From: Candidatus Neomarinimicrobiota bacterium
GTDB taxonomy: Bacteria; Fidelibacterota; Fidelibacteria; Fidelibacterales; Fidelibacteraceae
Reading direction: 5' to 3'
DNA: 64,000 nt
NCBI GenBank assembly: GCA_021157965.1
Contig: JAGGVO010000059.1
Location: 1-64,000 of the forward strand
Under the pieces are notes generated by a model. That model had not been told where the DNA came from, searched no databases, and saw nothing but the letters and a program-made list of their open reading frames with translations. The position numbers were made by a program, and so were the translations under genes. The stretch's first letter is position 1; each line of letters opens with the position of its first letter. This document shows positions 27,825 to 37,485 of this stretch, one piece after another.

Positions 27825-29597
27825 ATGGAAACAAAAGAAATAAAAAGATTACGTGCCAGTGAAGCCAAATTCCGGCAGATATGGGAATCCGCCCGGGACG
27901 GGATGCGGCTCACAGATGCCGAGGGAATTGTACGGGATGTCAATACTGCATTCTGCGAGATGATTCATTTACCCCGGGAAGCCCTGATCGGGAAGCCCCT
28001 GTCAGTGATATATCAACAAGATGCATCCCGTATCATACGGAAGCACTGTGAACGCTTTAAAGCCCGGACCATTCCGCCGCATGTACTGAATCAATATATT
28101 TTGCATGACGGGACCGTTCGATGGTTTGAGGTTTATAATACTTATGTAAAGATCCCGGGTGAACCGGAGCAGGTTTTAGCCGTTTTCCGGGATAAAACAG
28201 AACTGGTTGAAGCGACAGACAAGCTAAAAGAGAGCGAAAGCCGTCTGAATATTGCCGTTAAGAGTGCCCGTATTGGATTGTGGGACCAGGATTTCAGGTC
28301 AGGAACCATTGTCCGGAATAAAACCTGGGCTGAAATGCTGGGATATGCCCCTTCAGATATTGAAACCCATAAAAATGCCTTTTTAGATCTGATTCACCCC
28401 GAGGATAAAGATGAAACCAACCGGATTATTCAGGAACATGAGGAGGGAAAAACAGATTATTTCAGGATTGAACACAGACTCCGGTGTGCCGACGGCTCCT
28501 GGAAATGGATTCTCAATGTAGGACAAATTGTGGAAAGGGACAAATCCGGAAAGCCCCTGAGAGCGGCTGGTGTCCATATTGACATCGATGAACAGAAAAA
28601 GACACAAGAATCCCTAAAACAATCAGAACAGCTCCTTCACTCCGTTTGGGACCAGTCCAAAGACGGTATGCGACTAACCGATGCCGAAGGACGTATTGTC
28701 ATGGTCAATGATGCATTCTGTACAATGATGGGCATGCCAAAGAATGAAATGGAAGGACAGTCCCTTGGAATAATCTATTTCCCGGAAGAACAGCATAGAA
28801 TAGTAAAACGGTATAAAGAGAACTTTTTAAATAAAACCGTCCAGCCCTATATCGAACGCCCTTTCACCCTGTGGAACGGGGAACAGAAATGGTTTGGTGT
28901 TTCTATCGCCTTTATCAGTGACACTTTGTTGCTGAGTGTTTTCAGAGATATCACCCAGAGGGTTCGGAATAAGGAGTCCCTCAAGGAGCTCGTTCACCAG
29001 AAAGAAATGTTCATGCGTGAACTCCAGCACCGGGTAAAAAACAATATGAATATTTTAGCAAGTATTATCAGTTTGGAAATGCGCCAGGTCCAGGATCCTG
29101 AAATGCGGGATATCTTTCAGAATATCCGAAGCCGCATCCATTCTGTGGCTGCGATTTATAAGCGTTTGAACCTTACAAGTGATATGGAATCGATTGAACT
29201 GAGCCAATACATCAAAACCCTGGCAGAAAATATTCTGGAAACCTTTACGGCAGGGTCCAACCGCTTGCATCTGGAGACCCGTCTGGATCCTGTCAGACTC
29301 GTTACAAAACGGGCGGCAAGTCTTGGGCTGATTCTAAATGAGTTATTGACAAATTCTTTAAAATATGCTTATCCCCACAATGAAAAAGGGACGATTACAA
29401 TAGAAATCCACCAGGAAGGAAATCAGCTGTATTTTACAGTAAAAGATGATGGAGTAGGGCTCCCGGATGATTTTTCTATCGGAAGTCAGAAAAGTATGGG
29501 ATTTATGCTGATTGATATACTTGTCAAAGAACTCAAGGGGAAAATGAGCATTGACGGGAAACAGGGGACTCAAACAACAATTGAATTCTGCTTATAG
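27825..29597 (+). CDS. Soluble sensor histidine kinase with three PAS domains and HisKA_2
   Basis: A 590-residue cytoplasmic kinase with no signal peptide or membrane helix. Three PAS/PAC modules (about 10-130, 135-260, 265-385) are followed by a HisKA_2 phosphoacceptor with His402 in LQHRVKNN and an ATPase with N box LILNELLTNSL and G1 box KDDGVGLP. PAS1 and PAS3 are close copies (both contain D-G-M-R-L-T-D-A-E-G), suggesting an internal duplication. The kinase core resembles that of 926-3565, but no regulator adjoins this gene, so it may feed the CheY-like protein at 3575 or others elsewhere. Confidence 0.9.
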   Translation: METKEIKRLRASEAKFRQIWESARDGMRLTDAEGIVRDVNTAFCEMIHLPREALIGKPLSVIYQQDASRIIRKHCERFKARTIPPHVLNQYILHDGTVRWFEVYNTYVKIPGEPEQVLAVFRDKTELVEATDKLKESESRLNIAVKSARIGLWDQDFRSGTIVRNKTWAEMLGYAPSDIETHKNAFLDLIHPEDKDETNRIIQEHEEGKTDYFRIEHRLRCADGSWKWILNVGQIVERDKSGKPLRAAGVHIDIDEQKKTQESLKQSEQLLHSVWDQSKDGMRLTDAEGRIVMVNDAFCTMMGMPKNEMEGQSLGIIYFPEEQHRIVKRYKENFLNKTVQPYIERPFTLWNGEQKWFGVSIAFISDTLLLSVFRDITQRVRNKESLKELVHQKEMFMRELQHRVKNNMNILASIISLEMRQVQDPEMRDIFQNIRSRIHSVAAIYKRLNLTSDMESIELSQYIKTLAENILETFTAGSNRLHLETRLDPVRLVTKRAASLGLILNELLTNSLKYAYPHNEKGTITIEIHQEGNQLYFTVKDDGVGLPDDFSIGSQKSMGFMLIDILVKELKGKMSIDGKQGTQTTIEFCL

Positions 29598-29699
29598 CCC
29601 GATTTTGTAAAAATGCGTATAGATATTGGAACTCATGGCTGTCTTGTTTAGTATCAGGAGAAACGGTATATTTATCAGAAAATGATGTGAAAGAGAATT

Positions 29700-30758
29700 A
29701 TGGAAAGTAATGAAATTACAATAGCTCTGGATGTCATGGGCGGTGACGATGCGCCGGCGGTTACTGTTCAGGGTGCTGCAGAAGCAACTCTTGAATCTTC
29801 CCTGAAGGTCTTGCTGATAGGTGATGAAAAAGCCATTCAGAAAGAACTGAAAAAGCATAAATATCATGCGAACCAACTTGAAATTATCCATACGACACAC
29901 CAGATTTCAATGGGAGAAAATCCAAAAATCGCCATAAATCAGAAACCGGATGCATCCATTGTGCTTGCAACCCAAAAGGTCTCAGAGGGGAGTGCTCATG
30001 CTTTGGTATCAGCCGGGAGTACAGGTGCCGTGATTTTATCTGCAGCAAAAAATATTCCCAGAATTCTGGGCGTCCATAAGGCAGCCCTGGCGGCAAGTTA
30101 TCCCACCCATAACATTCAAAAAAGAGACGATATCTTTTCACTTCTCCTGGATGTGGGGGCCAACATACACAATTCTCACCACGATTTGGTCCATTTTGCT
30201 TTCATGGGGGCGACCTATGCACGGGAGATTAAGAAAATTGACAATCCCACCGTGGGACTTCTGAACATTGGAGCTGAGGAGTATAAAGGGGGAGAGAAAC
30301 TGGCCAGGACCCATGCGATTTTAAAAACCCTGCCGGATATTAATTTTATCGGCAATATTGAGGGAAATCAGATTATGCAGGGACTGGCAGATGTGGTTGT
30401 CACCGAGGGACTTACGGGAAACATTGCCCTGAAGGTGATGGAGGGAATGGCAAGCTCCGTGAAACACCTCGGTAAACAGGCCTTTCGCCAGAATGTGTTG
30501 TGGAAAATGGGTATCATTATGTTATCCGGCGGTATTCGCAAATTGAAAGATGTGACAGATTATCAGGAATACGGCGGAGCACCCATTTTCGGCTTTGATA
30601 AAATGATTATCAAGTGCCACGGCCGGTCAACGGCTAAAGCGATTAAAAATGCCCTGAAACTGGCGGCAAAGTCTGTTCGGGATGATATCACCGGGCAAAT
30701 CAGCAGGTATATCACCGATTATGAGTATCACCATGCAGATTATGATGTGGAAGTCTAA
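29700..30758 (+). CDS. plsX: Phosphate acyltransferase PlsX
   Basis: Makes acyl-phosphate from acyl-ACP for PlsY in phospholipid synthesis; peripheral membrane enzyme. The 352-residue protein begins ITIALDVMGGDDAP and contains SAGSTGAVILSA, LLDVGAN, LLNIGAEEYKGG, FIGNIEGNQIMQG and VVTEGLTGNIALKVMEG, all family signatures. The usual rpmF neighbour is absent upstream, and fab genes do not follow; hrcA comes next after 142 bases. Confidence 0.95.
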   Translation: MESNEITIALDVMGGDDAPAVTVQGAAEATLESSLKVLLIGDEKAIQKELKKHKYHANQLEIIHTTHQISMGENPKIAINQKPDASIVLATQKVSEGSAHALVSAGSTGAVILSAAKNIPRILGVHKAALAASYPTHNIQKRDDIFSLLLDVGANIHNSHHDLVHFAFMGATYAREIKKIDNPTVGLLNIGAEEYKGGEKLARTHAILKTLPDINFIGNIEGNQIMQGLADVVVTEGLTGNIALKVMEGMASSVKHLGKQAFRQNVLWKMGIIMLSGGIRKLKDVTDYQEYGGAPIFGFDKMIIKCHGRSTAKAIKNALKLAAKSVRDDITGQISRYITDYEYHHADYDVEV

Positions 30759-30900
30759 GTCTGCCGTAAAATAAGTCAGGACTTTTAAAATCAACAATAT
30801 CATAAACTTACACCCATTTTTCAGGAGGGATGCGTATACTTTTACAGCTTGAAAAAAAACAATGAATTTGTTAACATCTACGATGATTGTGAGATAAAAG

Positions 30901-31935
30901 ATGGCACGTACAAAAGAATTGGAAAATAAAGTGTTGGCCTGCGTGATCCGGGAGTATATAGCCTCGGCAGAGCCTGTTTCTTCCAGGGTGATTGTGGAAA
31001 AGTATATCCCGACCATATCGGCCGCAACGGTCCGGAATATCATGGTGGGACTTGAAAATCAGGGGGTTTTGACCCATCCTTTTACATCTTCGGGACGCAT
31101 TCCCACGAACAGGGGATATAAGTACTATGTTGACACTCTCTTGGTCTCACCGGAACCGGAGGATTCAATCAAGCATGCCATTCATGAAGCGCTGAATCGC
31201 ACCCCTTCCGATATTGAAATGCTGTTGAATCTCACCTCACGGCTGTTGGGAACCATGACGGATGAAATCGGTGTGGCCATGGCTCCGGTGTTTATGAAAG
31301 GCGTTGTGAATGATATTCAGCTCCTTGAATTGTCAGGAGACCGGCTTCTCTTAGTTTTTCAGATTGAAAACGGACTGGTGAAGACGGTTATGGTGGAAAC
31401 ACGTCAGGTATTGAATAAATCCCGGTTACATTTTATCCAGTCCTTGTTTAAGGAACTTTTCGTGGGTGTTAACCTCTACACCATGAAACGGAAGCTGGAA
31501 CGGATTCTGAATGATATTCCCAAAGGCGAGCGGGGACTGGTGGAACTGATTTGCGATCAGATTGAACAGCAGATGATGCCCCGGATCCATACCAGTGAAA
31601 ATTACTCTTTCCTGGCAAAACCGGAATTCCGGGAACCTGCGAAATCTGCCGTCGTGCACCTGTTGATGACAGACGGGTGGATGTTCAGACTCCGGGAAAA
31701 AATTTCAGGCACAATTCAGACAAACTCTCTGACACTCCTGACAGGTGACGATATCGATTTTGTATCCGGTACAAACTGCAGTGTGCTGATGTCCGGCTTT
31801 ACACTGGGGAATCTGGAAGGCACCCTCGCTGTTGTCGGTCCTTCCAGAATGGATTACGATTTTATCGTTCCCCTGTTGGGATTTGTCCGCCGTAAAATCA
31901 ACGAGAAAATCAATAACATTAAGGAAGGTATATAG
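30901..31935 (+). CDS. hrcA: Heat-inducible transcription repressor HrcA
   Basis: Represses chaperone genes by binding the CIRCE operator. The 344-residue protein has the N-terminal winged helix (YIASAEPVSSRVI, ISAATVRNIM) and the family signature TSSGRIPTNRGYKYYVD, then the GAF-like dimer domain. Followed by grpE (10-base gap) and dnaJ. I see no CIRCE inverted repeat (TTAGCACTC-N9-GAGTGCTAA) in the 142 bases before it, so the operon may not be self-repressed by that operator. Confidence 0.95.
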   Translation: MARTKELENKVLACVIREYIASAEPVSSRVIVEKYIPTISAATVRNIMVGLENQGVLTHPFTSSGRIPTNRGYKYYVDTLLVSPEPEDSIKHAIHEALNRTPSDIEMLLNLTSRLLGTMTDEIGVAMAPVFMKGVVNDIQLLELSGDRLLLVFQIENGLVKTVMVETRQVLNKSRLHFIQSLFKELFVGVNLYTMKRKLERILNDIPKGERGLVELICDQIEQQMMPRIHTSENYSFLAKPEFREPAKSAVVHLLMTDGWMFRLREKISGTIQTNSLTLLTGDDIDFVSGTNCSVLMSGFTLGNLEGTLAVVGPSRMDYDFIVPLLGFVRRKINEKINNIKEGI

Positions 31936-31945
31936 GATACTCTTT

Positions 31946-32611
31946 ATGAAAAAAGATGAGACCGTAAAAGACACTCAAGATCATGAGATATTGGATAAGG
32001 AAAAATCCCGTGATGTGAACAAAGGGGAAACAAAATCCAAAGAAAAAGAGAAACGGGAAAAAACTGAGGAAAAATCCAAAAAGAAAGAAGAGACAAAACA
32101 ACCTGAAGCGGAAGGGATTGAACCGGTTGAGGAGAAAGAGACAGATCCTTTACAGGTGCTGATGGATCAGCTTGCTCAGACAGAAGAGCAGAAGAAGGAT
32201 GTGGAAGATAAATTTGTCCGCCTGGTTGCGGAGTTTGACAATTATAAAAAGCGCATGACCCGGGATTTTGACAGACAATCGGAAATGGTCCGGGAAAAGA
32301 TACTTCTCAGTCTGTTGCCGGTTATGGATGATCTGGACCGGCTTCTACAGCACGAAGGCGAAAATGGGACAGTCTCGCTGGAAGGGATTAAACTCATACG
32401 TAACAATTTTGAACGGATATTGAACAGTTATGGTGTCAAAGCTTTTGAGTCAGTTGGACAACCCTTTGATCCTGAAAAGCATGATGCCATGATGACCCGT
32501 GAAAGTAAAGAGCACGATGTCCCGACTGTAATTGAAGAATTCGAAAAGGGATATGAAATAAACAATAAGGTCCTTCGGCATGCCCGTGTTGTGGTAAGTG
32601 CCGCGGAATAA
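31946..32611 (+). CDS. grpE: Nucleotide exchange factor GrpE
   Basis: Exchanges ADP for ATP on DnaK. ATG 31946 is chosen because the frame upstream overlaps hrcA. Of 221 residues the first 85 are a highly charged Lys/Glu-rich region, then a coiled coil, and the family core [19 protein letters not shown] followed by [12 protein letters not shown] and FDPEKHDAM...[17 protein letters not shown]. The charged N-terminus is longer than usual. Confidence 0.94.
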   Translation: MKKDETVKDTQDHEILDKEKSRDVNKGETKSKEKEKREKTEEKSKKKEETKQPEAEGIEPVEEKETDPLQVLMDQLAQTEEQKKDVEDKFVRLVAEFDNYKKRMTRDFDRQSEMVREKILLSLLPVMDDLDRLLQHEGENGTVSLEGIKLIRNNFERILNSYGVKAFESVGQPFDPEKHDAMMTRESKEHDVPTVIEEFEKGYEINNKVLRHARVVVSAAE

Positions 32612-32615
32612 AAAT

Positions 32616-33734
32616 ATGGCAAAAAATTATTATGACATACTGGGCGTCAGTAAAGATGCCACACAGGAAGAACTGAAAAAAGCATATCGTAAAATTGCCC
32701 TGAAATACCATCCGGATAAGAATCCGGGTAATAAGGAAGCGGAAGAGAAATTCAAGGAAGCCGCGGAAGCCTATGCGGTTTTATCCGATAAAGAGAAAAG
32801 GGCCCGGTATGATCAATATGGTGAAGACGGGTTGAAAAATTCCGGATTTAGCGGATTTGGCGGTGGAGGCATGTCCATGGAGGATATTTTCTCCCAGTTC
32901 AGCGATATCTTCGGTGGAGCTTTTGGGGGGAGTCCCTTCAGTGACTTTTTCGGCGGAGGATCACGTCAGCGCGTTAGGAAAGGTTCGGATCTCCGGGTAC
33001 GGATTTCCCTGACACTGGAAGAGATTTATAAAGGGACAAAAAAAAGTATCAAAGTCCGCCATTATGAGGAGTGTCCCGTCTGTCACGGCTCCGGGGCCGA
33101 ACCGGGATATGGCAGCAGTACCTGTTCCCTGTGTCATGGAAGCGGTGAAATTCGCGAACGGGTTGGTTCTTTTCTGGGGCAGATGGTAAATATCCGGCCT
33201 TGCCCCAATTGCCACGGTGAAGGTACGGTCATTGATAAGCCCTGCCGGAACTGTCGCGGAGATGGCCGGGTAAAAACGGAAAGCAAAGTGGATATTGATA
33301 TTCCCCAGGGTGTATCCACGGGGAATTACATGACCCTGAAAGGCAAGGGAAATGCAGCGGTAAGGGGAGGAATCCCCGGGGATCTGATTGTTGAATTCTA
33401 TGAACAGGAACACCCCCTCTTTACCCGTCATGATAATGATATTTATATCAGTATTGTGATTACCTGGCCACAGGCAGTACTTGGGGATAAAATCACCGTT
33501 CCCACTCTTTCCGGAAATGTCAGCCTGAAGATTCCTCCCGGTATTCGTTCCGGTAAAATGCTGAGATTACGGAAAAAAGGGATGCCCGGACTCCATGGCG
33601 GCCATTACGGAGATCAATTAATTCGTATACAGGTTGAAACACCAACGGATTTGTCCAAAGAAGAGAAAGAATTAATCACCCGCCTGAAGGATTTATACCG
33701 AAATAGAAAAATAAAAATCGAAAAGTATAAATGA
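32616..33734 (+). CDS. dnaJ: Chaperone DnaJ
   Basis: Co-chaperone that stimulates DnaK. ATG 32616 gives the standard [13 protein letters not shown] start. Layout: J domain with HPD (KYHPDKNPG), Gly/Phe-rich linker (about 75-115), four zinc motifs [32 protein letters not shown], then the client-binding C-terminal domains. 372 residues. dnaK, normally between grpE and dnaJ, is missing here; only 4 bases separate grpE and dnaJ. Confidence 0.96.
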   Translation: MAKNYYDILGVSKDATQEELKKAYRKIALKYHPDKNPGNKEAEEKFKEAAEAYAVLSDKEKRARYDQYGEDGLKNSGFSGFGGGGMSMEDIFSQFSDIFGGAFGGSPFSDFFGGGSRQRVRKGSDLRVRISLTLEEIYKGTKKSIKVRHYEECPVCHGSGAEPGYGSSTCSLCHGSGEIRERVGSFLGQMVNIRPCPNCHGEGTVIDKPCRNCRGDGRVKTESKVDIDIPQGVSTGNYMTLKGKGNAAVRGGIPGDLIVEFYEQEHPLFTRHDNDIYISIVITWPQAVLGDKITVPTLSGNVSLKIPPGIRSGKMLRLRKKGMPGLHGGHYGDQLIRIQVETPTDLSKEEKELITRLKDLYRNRKIKIEKYK

Positions 33735-33770
33735 AATTATTAGATTAGACTGATTAAAAAGGGAAAAGCC

Positions 33771-34130
33771 ATGTTAAACAATATTCATAAAAAAATAGTG
33801 TCTGTCTTATCCTGGACACTACTGGCAGTAGGTGTTCTTGCTTTGCTGAAAAGGATTTTTCATGGTACATCTGTTTATGGAAAGGCAAAAAAAACTGATT
33901 ATCAGGGAGATGAGAAACCGGTTTACGATATGGACAAGAAGGTGAATATCAACAGTGCCGATGGCCATGAACTGGCCACTATTCCTTATGTCAGTCTGCC
34001 TGTGGCACAGAATATCGTGAACTATCGTGAACTCAACGGTCCTTTTACTCAAAAGGATGAATTGCTGAATGTGAAAGGAATTGGACCCAAATTACTGGGA
34101 TTAATTGAAGAATATATTTGTGTAGAATAA
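33771..34130 (+). CDS. ComEA-like helix-hairpin-helix DNA-binding protein
   Basis: A 119-residue protein: N-terminal hydrophobic anchor (about residues 9-28), a short linker, and a ComEA-type double helix-hairpin-helix (VNINSADGHELATIPYVS and LNVKGIGPKLLGLIEEYI). ComEA holds incoming DNA at the membrane during natural transformation, but small HhH proteins have other uses too. The next three genes look like parts of a pilus platform and dprA is 6 kb downstream, which favours a DNA-uptake role. Confidence 0.82.
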   Translation: MLNNIHKKIVSVLSWTLLAVGVLALLKRIFHGTSVYGKAKKTDYQGDEKPVYDMDKKVNINSADGHELATIPYVSLPVAQNIVNYRELNGPFTQKDELLNVKGIGPKLLGLIEEYICVE

Positions 34131-34140
34131 GGGAGGTCTT

Positions 34141-34896
34141 GTGGAACAACAGGCATATAATGAAAAGTGGTCTTTTGTGGTTAAATGGGTGACTATCATC
34201 CTTTTGATTGTTTTGGCGTTGGTAATTCTGATTCCCTGGTCCATCTGGCAAGAAGAAGAGTATTACCGGAAAATGTGTCACTGGAAAATGTCGAATCTGT
34301 GGAATGCAGAGCGGCTCTATCATAGTTTACGCAATGAATACAATCCCAACCTCCGGGAAACATTGCAGTTTATTGATCAGGTTCGGGATTCGATTCTTGC
34401 GGACAGCATGTACGTGAAAAACCAAAAAATATATTTTAATAATAAATGGATTGACATCAAGGTCCCGGAGTACTGGCATGAGGATTTTGATACAACCTTC
34501 GCCTATGCCTACAATGCCCAGGACACTTCGGAGGAGATTATTTATACGGCCCTGGTTCCCAATGATGAAACAGGAATGATCGACACGCTCTTTTTGAACA
34601 GGGAACGTGATCGCTGGATGTACAGCGATACTCTTTGGGAAGGGGAAATTATAGATACCAATTCAGAAATGCGTATCGAAAAGGTGGTTAAATACGACCG
34701 TTACAATCTGGTGGATTCCCTCCTTGTATGTCCCCTTGTGAATGAGTTATATCAATCCGAACTCTCTGAAGACAGCGTTCTGACTATTTTTTGTCCCACC
34801 CGGGGTGGTGTGGAATTTAAACGTTATTATTTCTTTACATTCAGTGATACAGGACACGGATCCATACGGGACGGTGAACGAAGCTGGCTAAAGTAA
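34141..34896 (+). CDS. Membrane-anchored protein with pseudopilin-like features
   Basis: Not a recognised family. GTG start at 34141 after GGGAGG, 10 bases past the ComEA-like gene. A single N-terminal helix (about 15-36) runs into an amphipathic helix rich in aromatic residues, as in pilins. The C-terminus has a Cys-Pro-x-x-Gly-Gly pattern followed by GHGSIRDGERSW, reminiscent of the C-terminal C-P-x-G-G...HG motif of type II/IV pseudopilins. There is no prepilin peptidase G-F-x-x-x-E site. The rest is Tyr/Asp/Trp-rich and extracytoplasmic. Function inferred only from this and its neighbours. Confidence 0.5.
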   Translation: MEQQAYNEKWSFVVKWVTIILLIVLALVILIPWSIWQEEEYYRKMCHWKMSNLWNAERLYHSLRNEYNPNLRETLQFIDQVRDSILADSMYVKNQKIYFNNKWIDIKVPEYWHEDFDTTFAYAYNAQDTSEEIIYTALVPNDETGMIDTLFLNRERDRWMYSDTLWEGEIIDTNSEMRIEKVVKYDRYNLVDSLLVCPLVNELYQSELSEDSVLTIFCPTRGGVEFKRYYFFTFSDTGHGSIRDGERSWLK

Positions 34897-34907
34897 CAGG
34901 GTAAAAC

Positions 34908-35786
34908 ATGTTGTATCTTTCATTGAACCCCGGATTATGTACTTTTATTTCTTCCAATGAAATAAACGGAAATCAGGTTGTGGAAGATGCAGGAAAAATT
35001 CCCGTTCCTTTTGATTTGAACCGGGCCTTTTTTTATGATAAGGATGCATTGTCACAATTTACTTCCCTGTTCAAAACTTTGAAAGGGACTCAGAATTTTC
35101 CACAGAATGAAATCGCCCTGAGTCTGCCCCCCAATATCCTTACATATTCTGTCAATGAGAACCCGGTACCGGATTGGCTGGATACTCTCCGATTCGGGAA
35201 GGATTATTCTGAAAAACTTAAAAAAAAATCTTATCCGCTGGAAAAGGGTCACTTAACGGTTTGGCATGATCCTCATATTACGGATATGATCGTTCGGGCA
35301 GCACAAAATACCGGATATACCGTTAAAAAAATCACTCCGGGTATTGTGAATGCAATTAACAGTGTCTACATGATTTATGCTACCGGCGATTATGACAAAT
35401 TCACCATTTTGAAATGGGATTCCCGGTTTTCGGAACTTGTCGTTTTTAAGGAAGATAACCTGGCAGGCTATCTGTGTTTCACAAATCAGGGATCTCCATG
35501 CGTATTGCAGAGCAGCGGCGATGTGGATTCAGCCATCCCGGAAAATCTGAAACAGGAAAAAATAACAGAACATTTGTATGATATGACAGGTCCTCTCTTC
35601 TTGTATTCAGTCCTTGAACCCGATTCAGATCCCCTGTTGCCTTTTAAGAAATTTGGGTTCTGTGAAATTATAAATCCATGGGCAGGGCTGGATGTCAGCC
35701 AATCCGGGAATGAAATTCTCAAGGATTTGTCTGACACCGGATTGTCTTTATGGACTGAATCCGCAGGATTTATAAACCGGGAATAA
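34908..35786 (+). CDS. Hypothetical protein, possibly PilM-like (actin-fold) platform protein
   Basis: A 292-residue soluble protein without a recognisable motif set. Several stretches look like actin-fold strands (LYLSLNPGLCTFISS; FTILKWDSRFSELVVF), as in PilM/GspL cytoplasmic domains, and it is followed after 2 bases by a single-pass protein with a PilO-like C-terminus, mirroring the pilM-pilN-pilO order. Nucleotide-binding residues are not evident. Structure prediction would decide. Confidence 0.45.
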   Translation: MLYLSLNPGLCTFISSNEINGNQVVEDAGKIPVPFDLNRAFFYDKDALSQFTSLFKTLKGTQNFPQNEIALSLPPNILTYSVNENPVPDWLDTLRFGKDYSEKLKKKSYPLEKGHLTVWHDPHITDMIVRAAQNTGYTVKKITPGIVNAINSVYMIYATGDYDKFTILKWDSRFSELVVFKEDNLAGYLCFTNQGSPCVLQSSGDVDSAIPENLKQEKITEHLYDMTGPLFLYSVLEPDSDPLLPFKKFGFCEIINPWAGLDVSQSGNEILKDLSDTGLSLWTESAGFINRE

Positions 35787-35788
35787 TT

Positions 35789-36955
35789 ATGAAAAAAATT
35801 GATGTGAACATTTTGGAAAAGGATGAAGAATCTGACGTCATTGCGCCAGAATCTGAATCTCCGGCAGAAGAAACACCTGAAGAAAAGGTAGCTGCTGGTC
35901 AGGAAACCTTGCCGAAGGATGTCGCTGAACCCGCGAAAAAAGAACCGGAAGAAGCCGTTATTATGGAAGCAGAAGAGACGGAAACAATTGAAGAAGTTCC
36001 TGCAGGCAAAGACGAAGAACTGGCTGAGTCCGCGACAGAAGAAGAGGAAAAAACCGATACGGCTGGCGGTGGTAACGGCTCCAAACCGCCTGTCAAAAAG
36101 AAAGCAGGCCGTAACATTATCCTGTTTCTCCTTTTTCTCATCGTCCTGGCAGTTGTTTTTATGTTAACCAAACCTGAATTTGTCCCGGGTTTCTTCAAGT
36201 TAAACAAGGATACCGTTCTTGTGGTTGAAAAGGCTATCCCTTCAGATACCCAGGAATTTTCCATTGTTCCCGCCGAAGACGAGAAGGCTGGTGAAACCCT
36301 GGCTCGAATTCAAAAAGCTATGAACGGTACGGAAAAAACTTCACCTGAAAATATTCAGATTCTAAAAAAGCAGATGGCCGAATCCGCAGAAAGACTCAAT
36401 CGTTTTTTCCTTCTCTCCCGGCATTTCCCCAGCGGACTCTTCTGGTCCTATTACTCCAGCAGCTCCGGTCTTGAATTGCTGGAAATGAAAGCCTCTGAAA
36501 TAGGACTTTTTGAAGAATATTTTAACCGTGTCATGAAAAATAAGCTTTTTGACTCACTGGAATTTTTCTCTTATGACGGGAAGTACTGGGATTCCCTGGA
36601 GGGCGTTTTTGTCGGTTCTTATCAATCTTCGGAAAAAACAGAAGAAGGGCCTCTCTACACCATGAGTTCCGGGGATTTTCTCGATTATACAGGATATGCA
36701 GCACAAAAAGCCGGTGTCAATTTTACGGACAGAGATTCAAGGACGGGAAAGTCAGTTATTCCCGGAACCAAACAAACAGTGTTTGAACTGACATTTTACG
36801 GTACTGTGAGCCAGTTGTCGGATTTTGCAGAAGAATTTCTCTCAATCCCGGCGACGTTTATTATAACAAAGGTGATTGCAGGCCGCAGACCTTCGGACAT
36901 TTATCCGGCACCGCTGAAACTGACGCTGTTTGTCTCGTTATATGAAAAAGAGTGA
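35789..36955 (+). CDS. Single-pass membrane protein with PilN/PilO-like periplasmic domain
   Basis: A 388-residue protein: an acidic, Glu/Pro/Ala-rich cytoplasmic region (about 1-105), a transmembrane helix at about 109-128 (NIILFLLFLIVLAVVFML), an alpha-helical stretch, and a C-terminal alpha/beta domain whose end (VFELTFYGTVSQLSDFAEEF then FIITKVIAG and LKLTLFVSLY) follows the PilO ferredoxin-like pattern. The N-terminus KKIDVNILEKD resembles the short cytoplasmic PilM-binding segment of PilN. The long acidic insertion is unusual. Its stop overlaps the start of rsmD. Confidence 0.5.
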   Translation: MKKIDVNILEKDEESDVIAPESESPAEETPEEKVAAGQETLPKDVAEPAKKEPEEAVIMEAEETETIEEVPAGKDEELAESATEEEEKTDTAGGGNGSKPPVKKKAGRNIILFLLFLIVLAVVFMLTKPEFVPGFFKLNKDTVLVVEKAIPSDTQEFSIVPAEDEKAGETLARIQKAMNGTEKTSPENIQILKKQMAESAERLNRFFLLSRHFPSGLFWSYYSSSSGLELLEMKASEIGLFEEYFNRVMKNKLFDSLEFFSYDGKYWDSLEGVFVGSYQSSEKTEEGPLYTMSSGDFLDYTGYAAQKAGVNFTDRDSRTGKSVIPGTKQTVFELTFYGTVSQLSDFAEEFLSIPATFIITKVIAGRRPSDIYPAPLKLTLFVSLYEKE

Positions 36956-37485
36956 TGCCCAGAATTATTTCCGGAGAATTTGGCGGTTTGGTGATCAAAA
37001 CACCGGGGTATGATCTCCGTCCTACATCCGATAAAGTGAAAGAATATATTTTTAATGTCATTCGGGATTGGGAAGGGATGACGGTGGTGGATCTTTTTGC
37101 CGGTAGCGGCTCTCTCGGACTGGAAGCATTATCCCGGGGAGCAACAGTTGTGGATTTCGTGGATAAACATCCTCTCTCTATCCGGATGATTACCGAAAAT
37201 ATGGAAAAATTAGCTCTTGAAAAAAAAGAAATCCGTCGTTTCAAAACGAATGCCCGAACCTTTTGCTCAAATTATACCGACTATTATGATCGAATCCTTG
37301 CGGATCCGCCTTACAAACTCAGACTGGATAAAATATTCTTCCAGAGTGTTTCCACAGCTCTTAAAAAAGGGGGGATGTTTATACTGGAGTACTCTGTTCG
37401 TGAAACAGAACAGATTCTGACGGATCTGATCCTGGTTAAAGAGAAAGTATTTGGTGAAACAGGAGTCAGGATTTATGAAAAATGA
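36955..37485 (+). CDS. rsmD: 16S rRNA (guanine966-N2)-methyltransferase RsmD
   Basis: Methylates G966 of 16S rRNA. The 176-residue protein opens PRIISGEFGGLVIKTP, has the S-adenosylmethionine site VVDLFAGSGSLGLEALSRGA and the N6/N2-methylase motif DPPY (ILADPPYKL). ATG 36955 overlaps the preceding stop (TGATG); GTG 36952 is an alternative. Overlaps coaD by 11 bases, as in many genomes where rsmD-coaD are paired. Confidence 0.95.
   Translation: MPRIISGEFGGLVIKTPGYDLRPTSDKVKEYIFNVIRDWEGMTVVDLFAGSGSLGLEALSRGATVVDFVDKHPLSIRMITENMEKLALEKKEIRRFKTNARTFCSNYTDYYDRILADPPYKLRLDKIFFQSVSTALKKGGMFILEYSVRETEQILTDLILVKEKVFGETGVRIYEK

Noticed and set aside
30759-30900. CIRCE operator before hrcA
   Set aside because: No TTAGCACTC/GAGTGCTAA inverted repeat is present.
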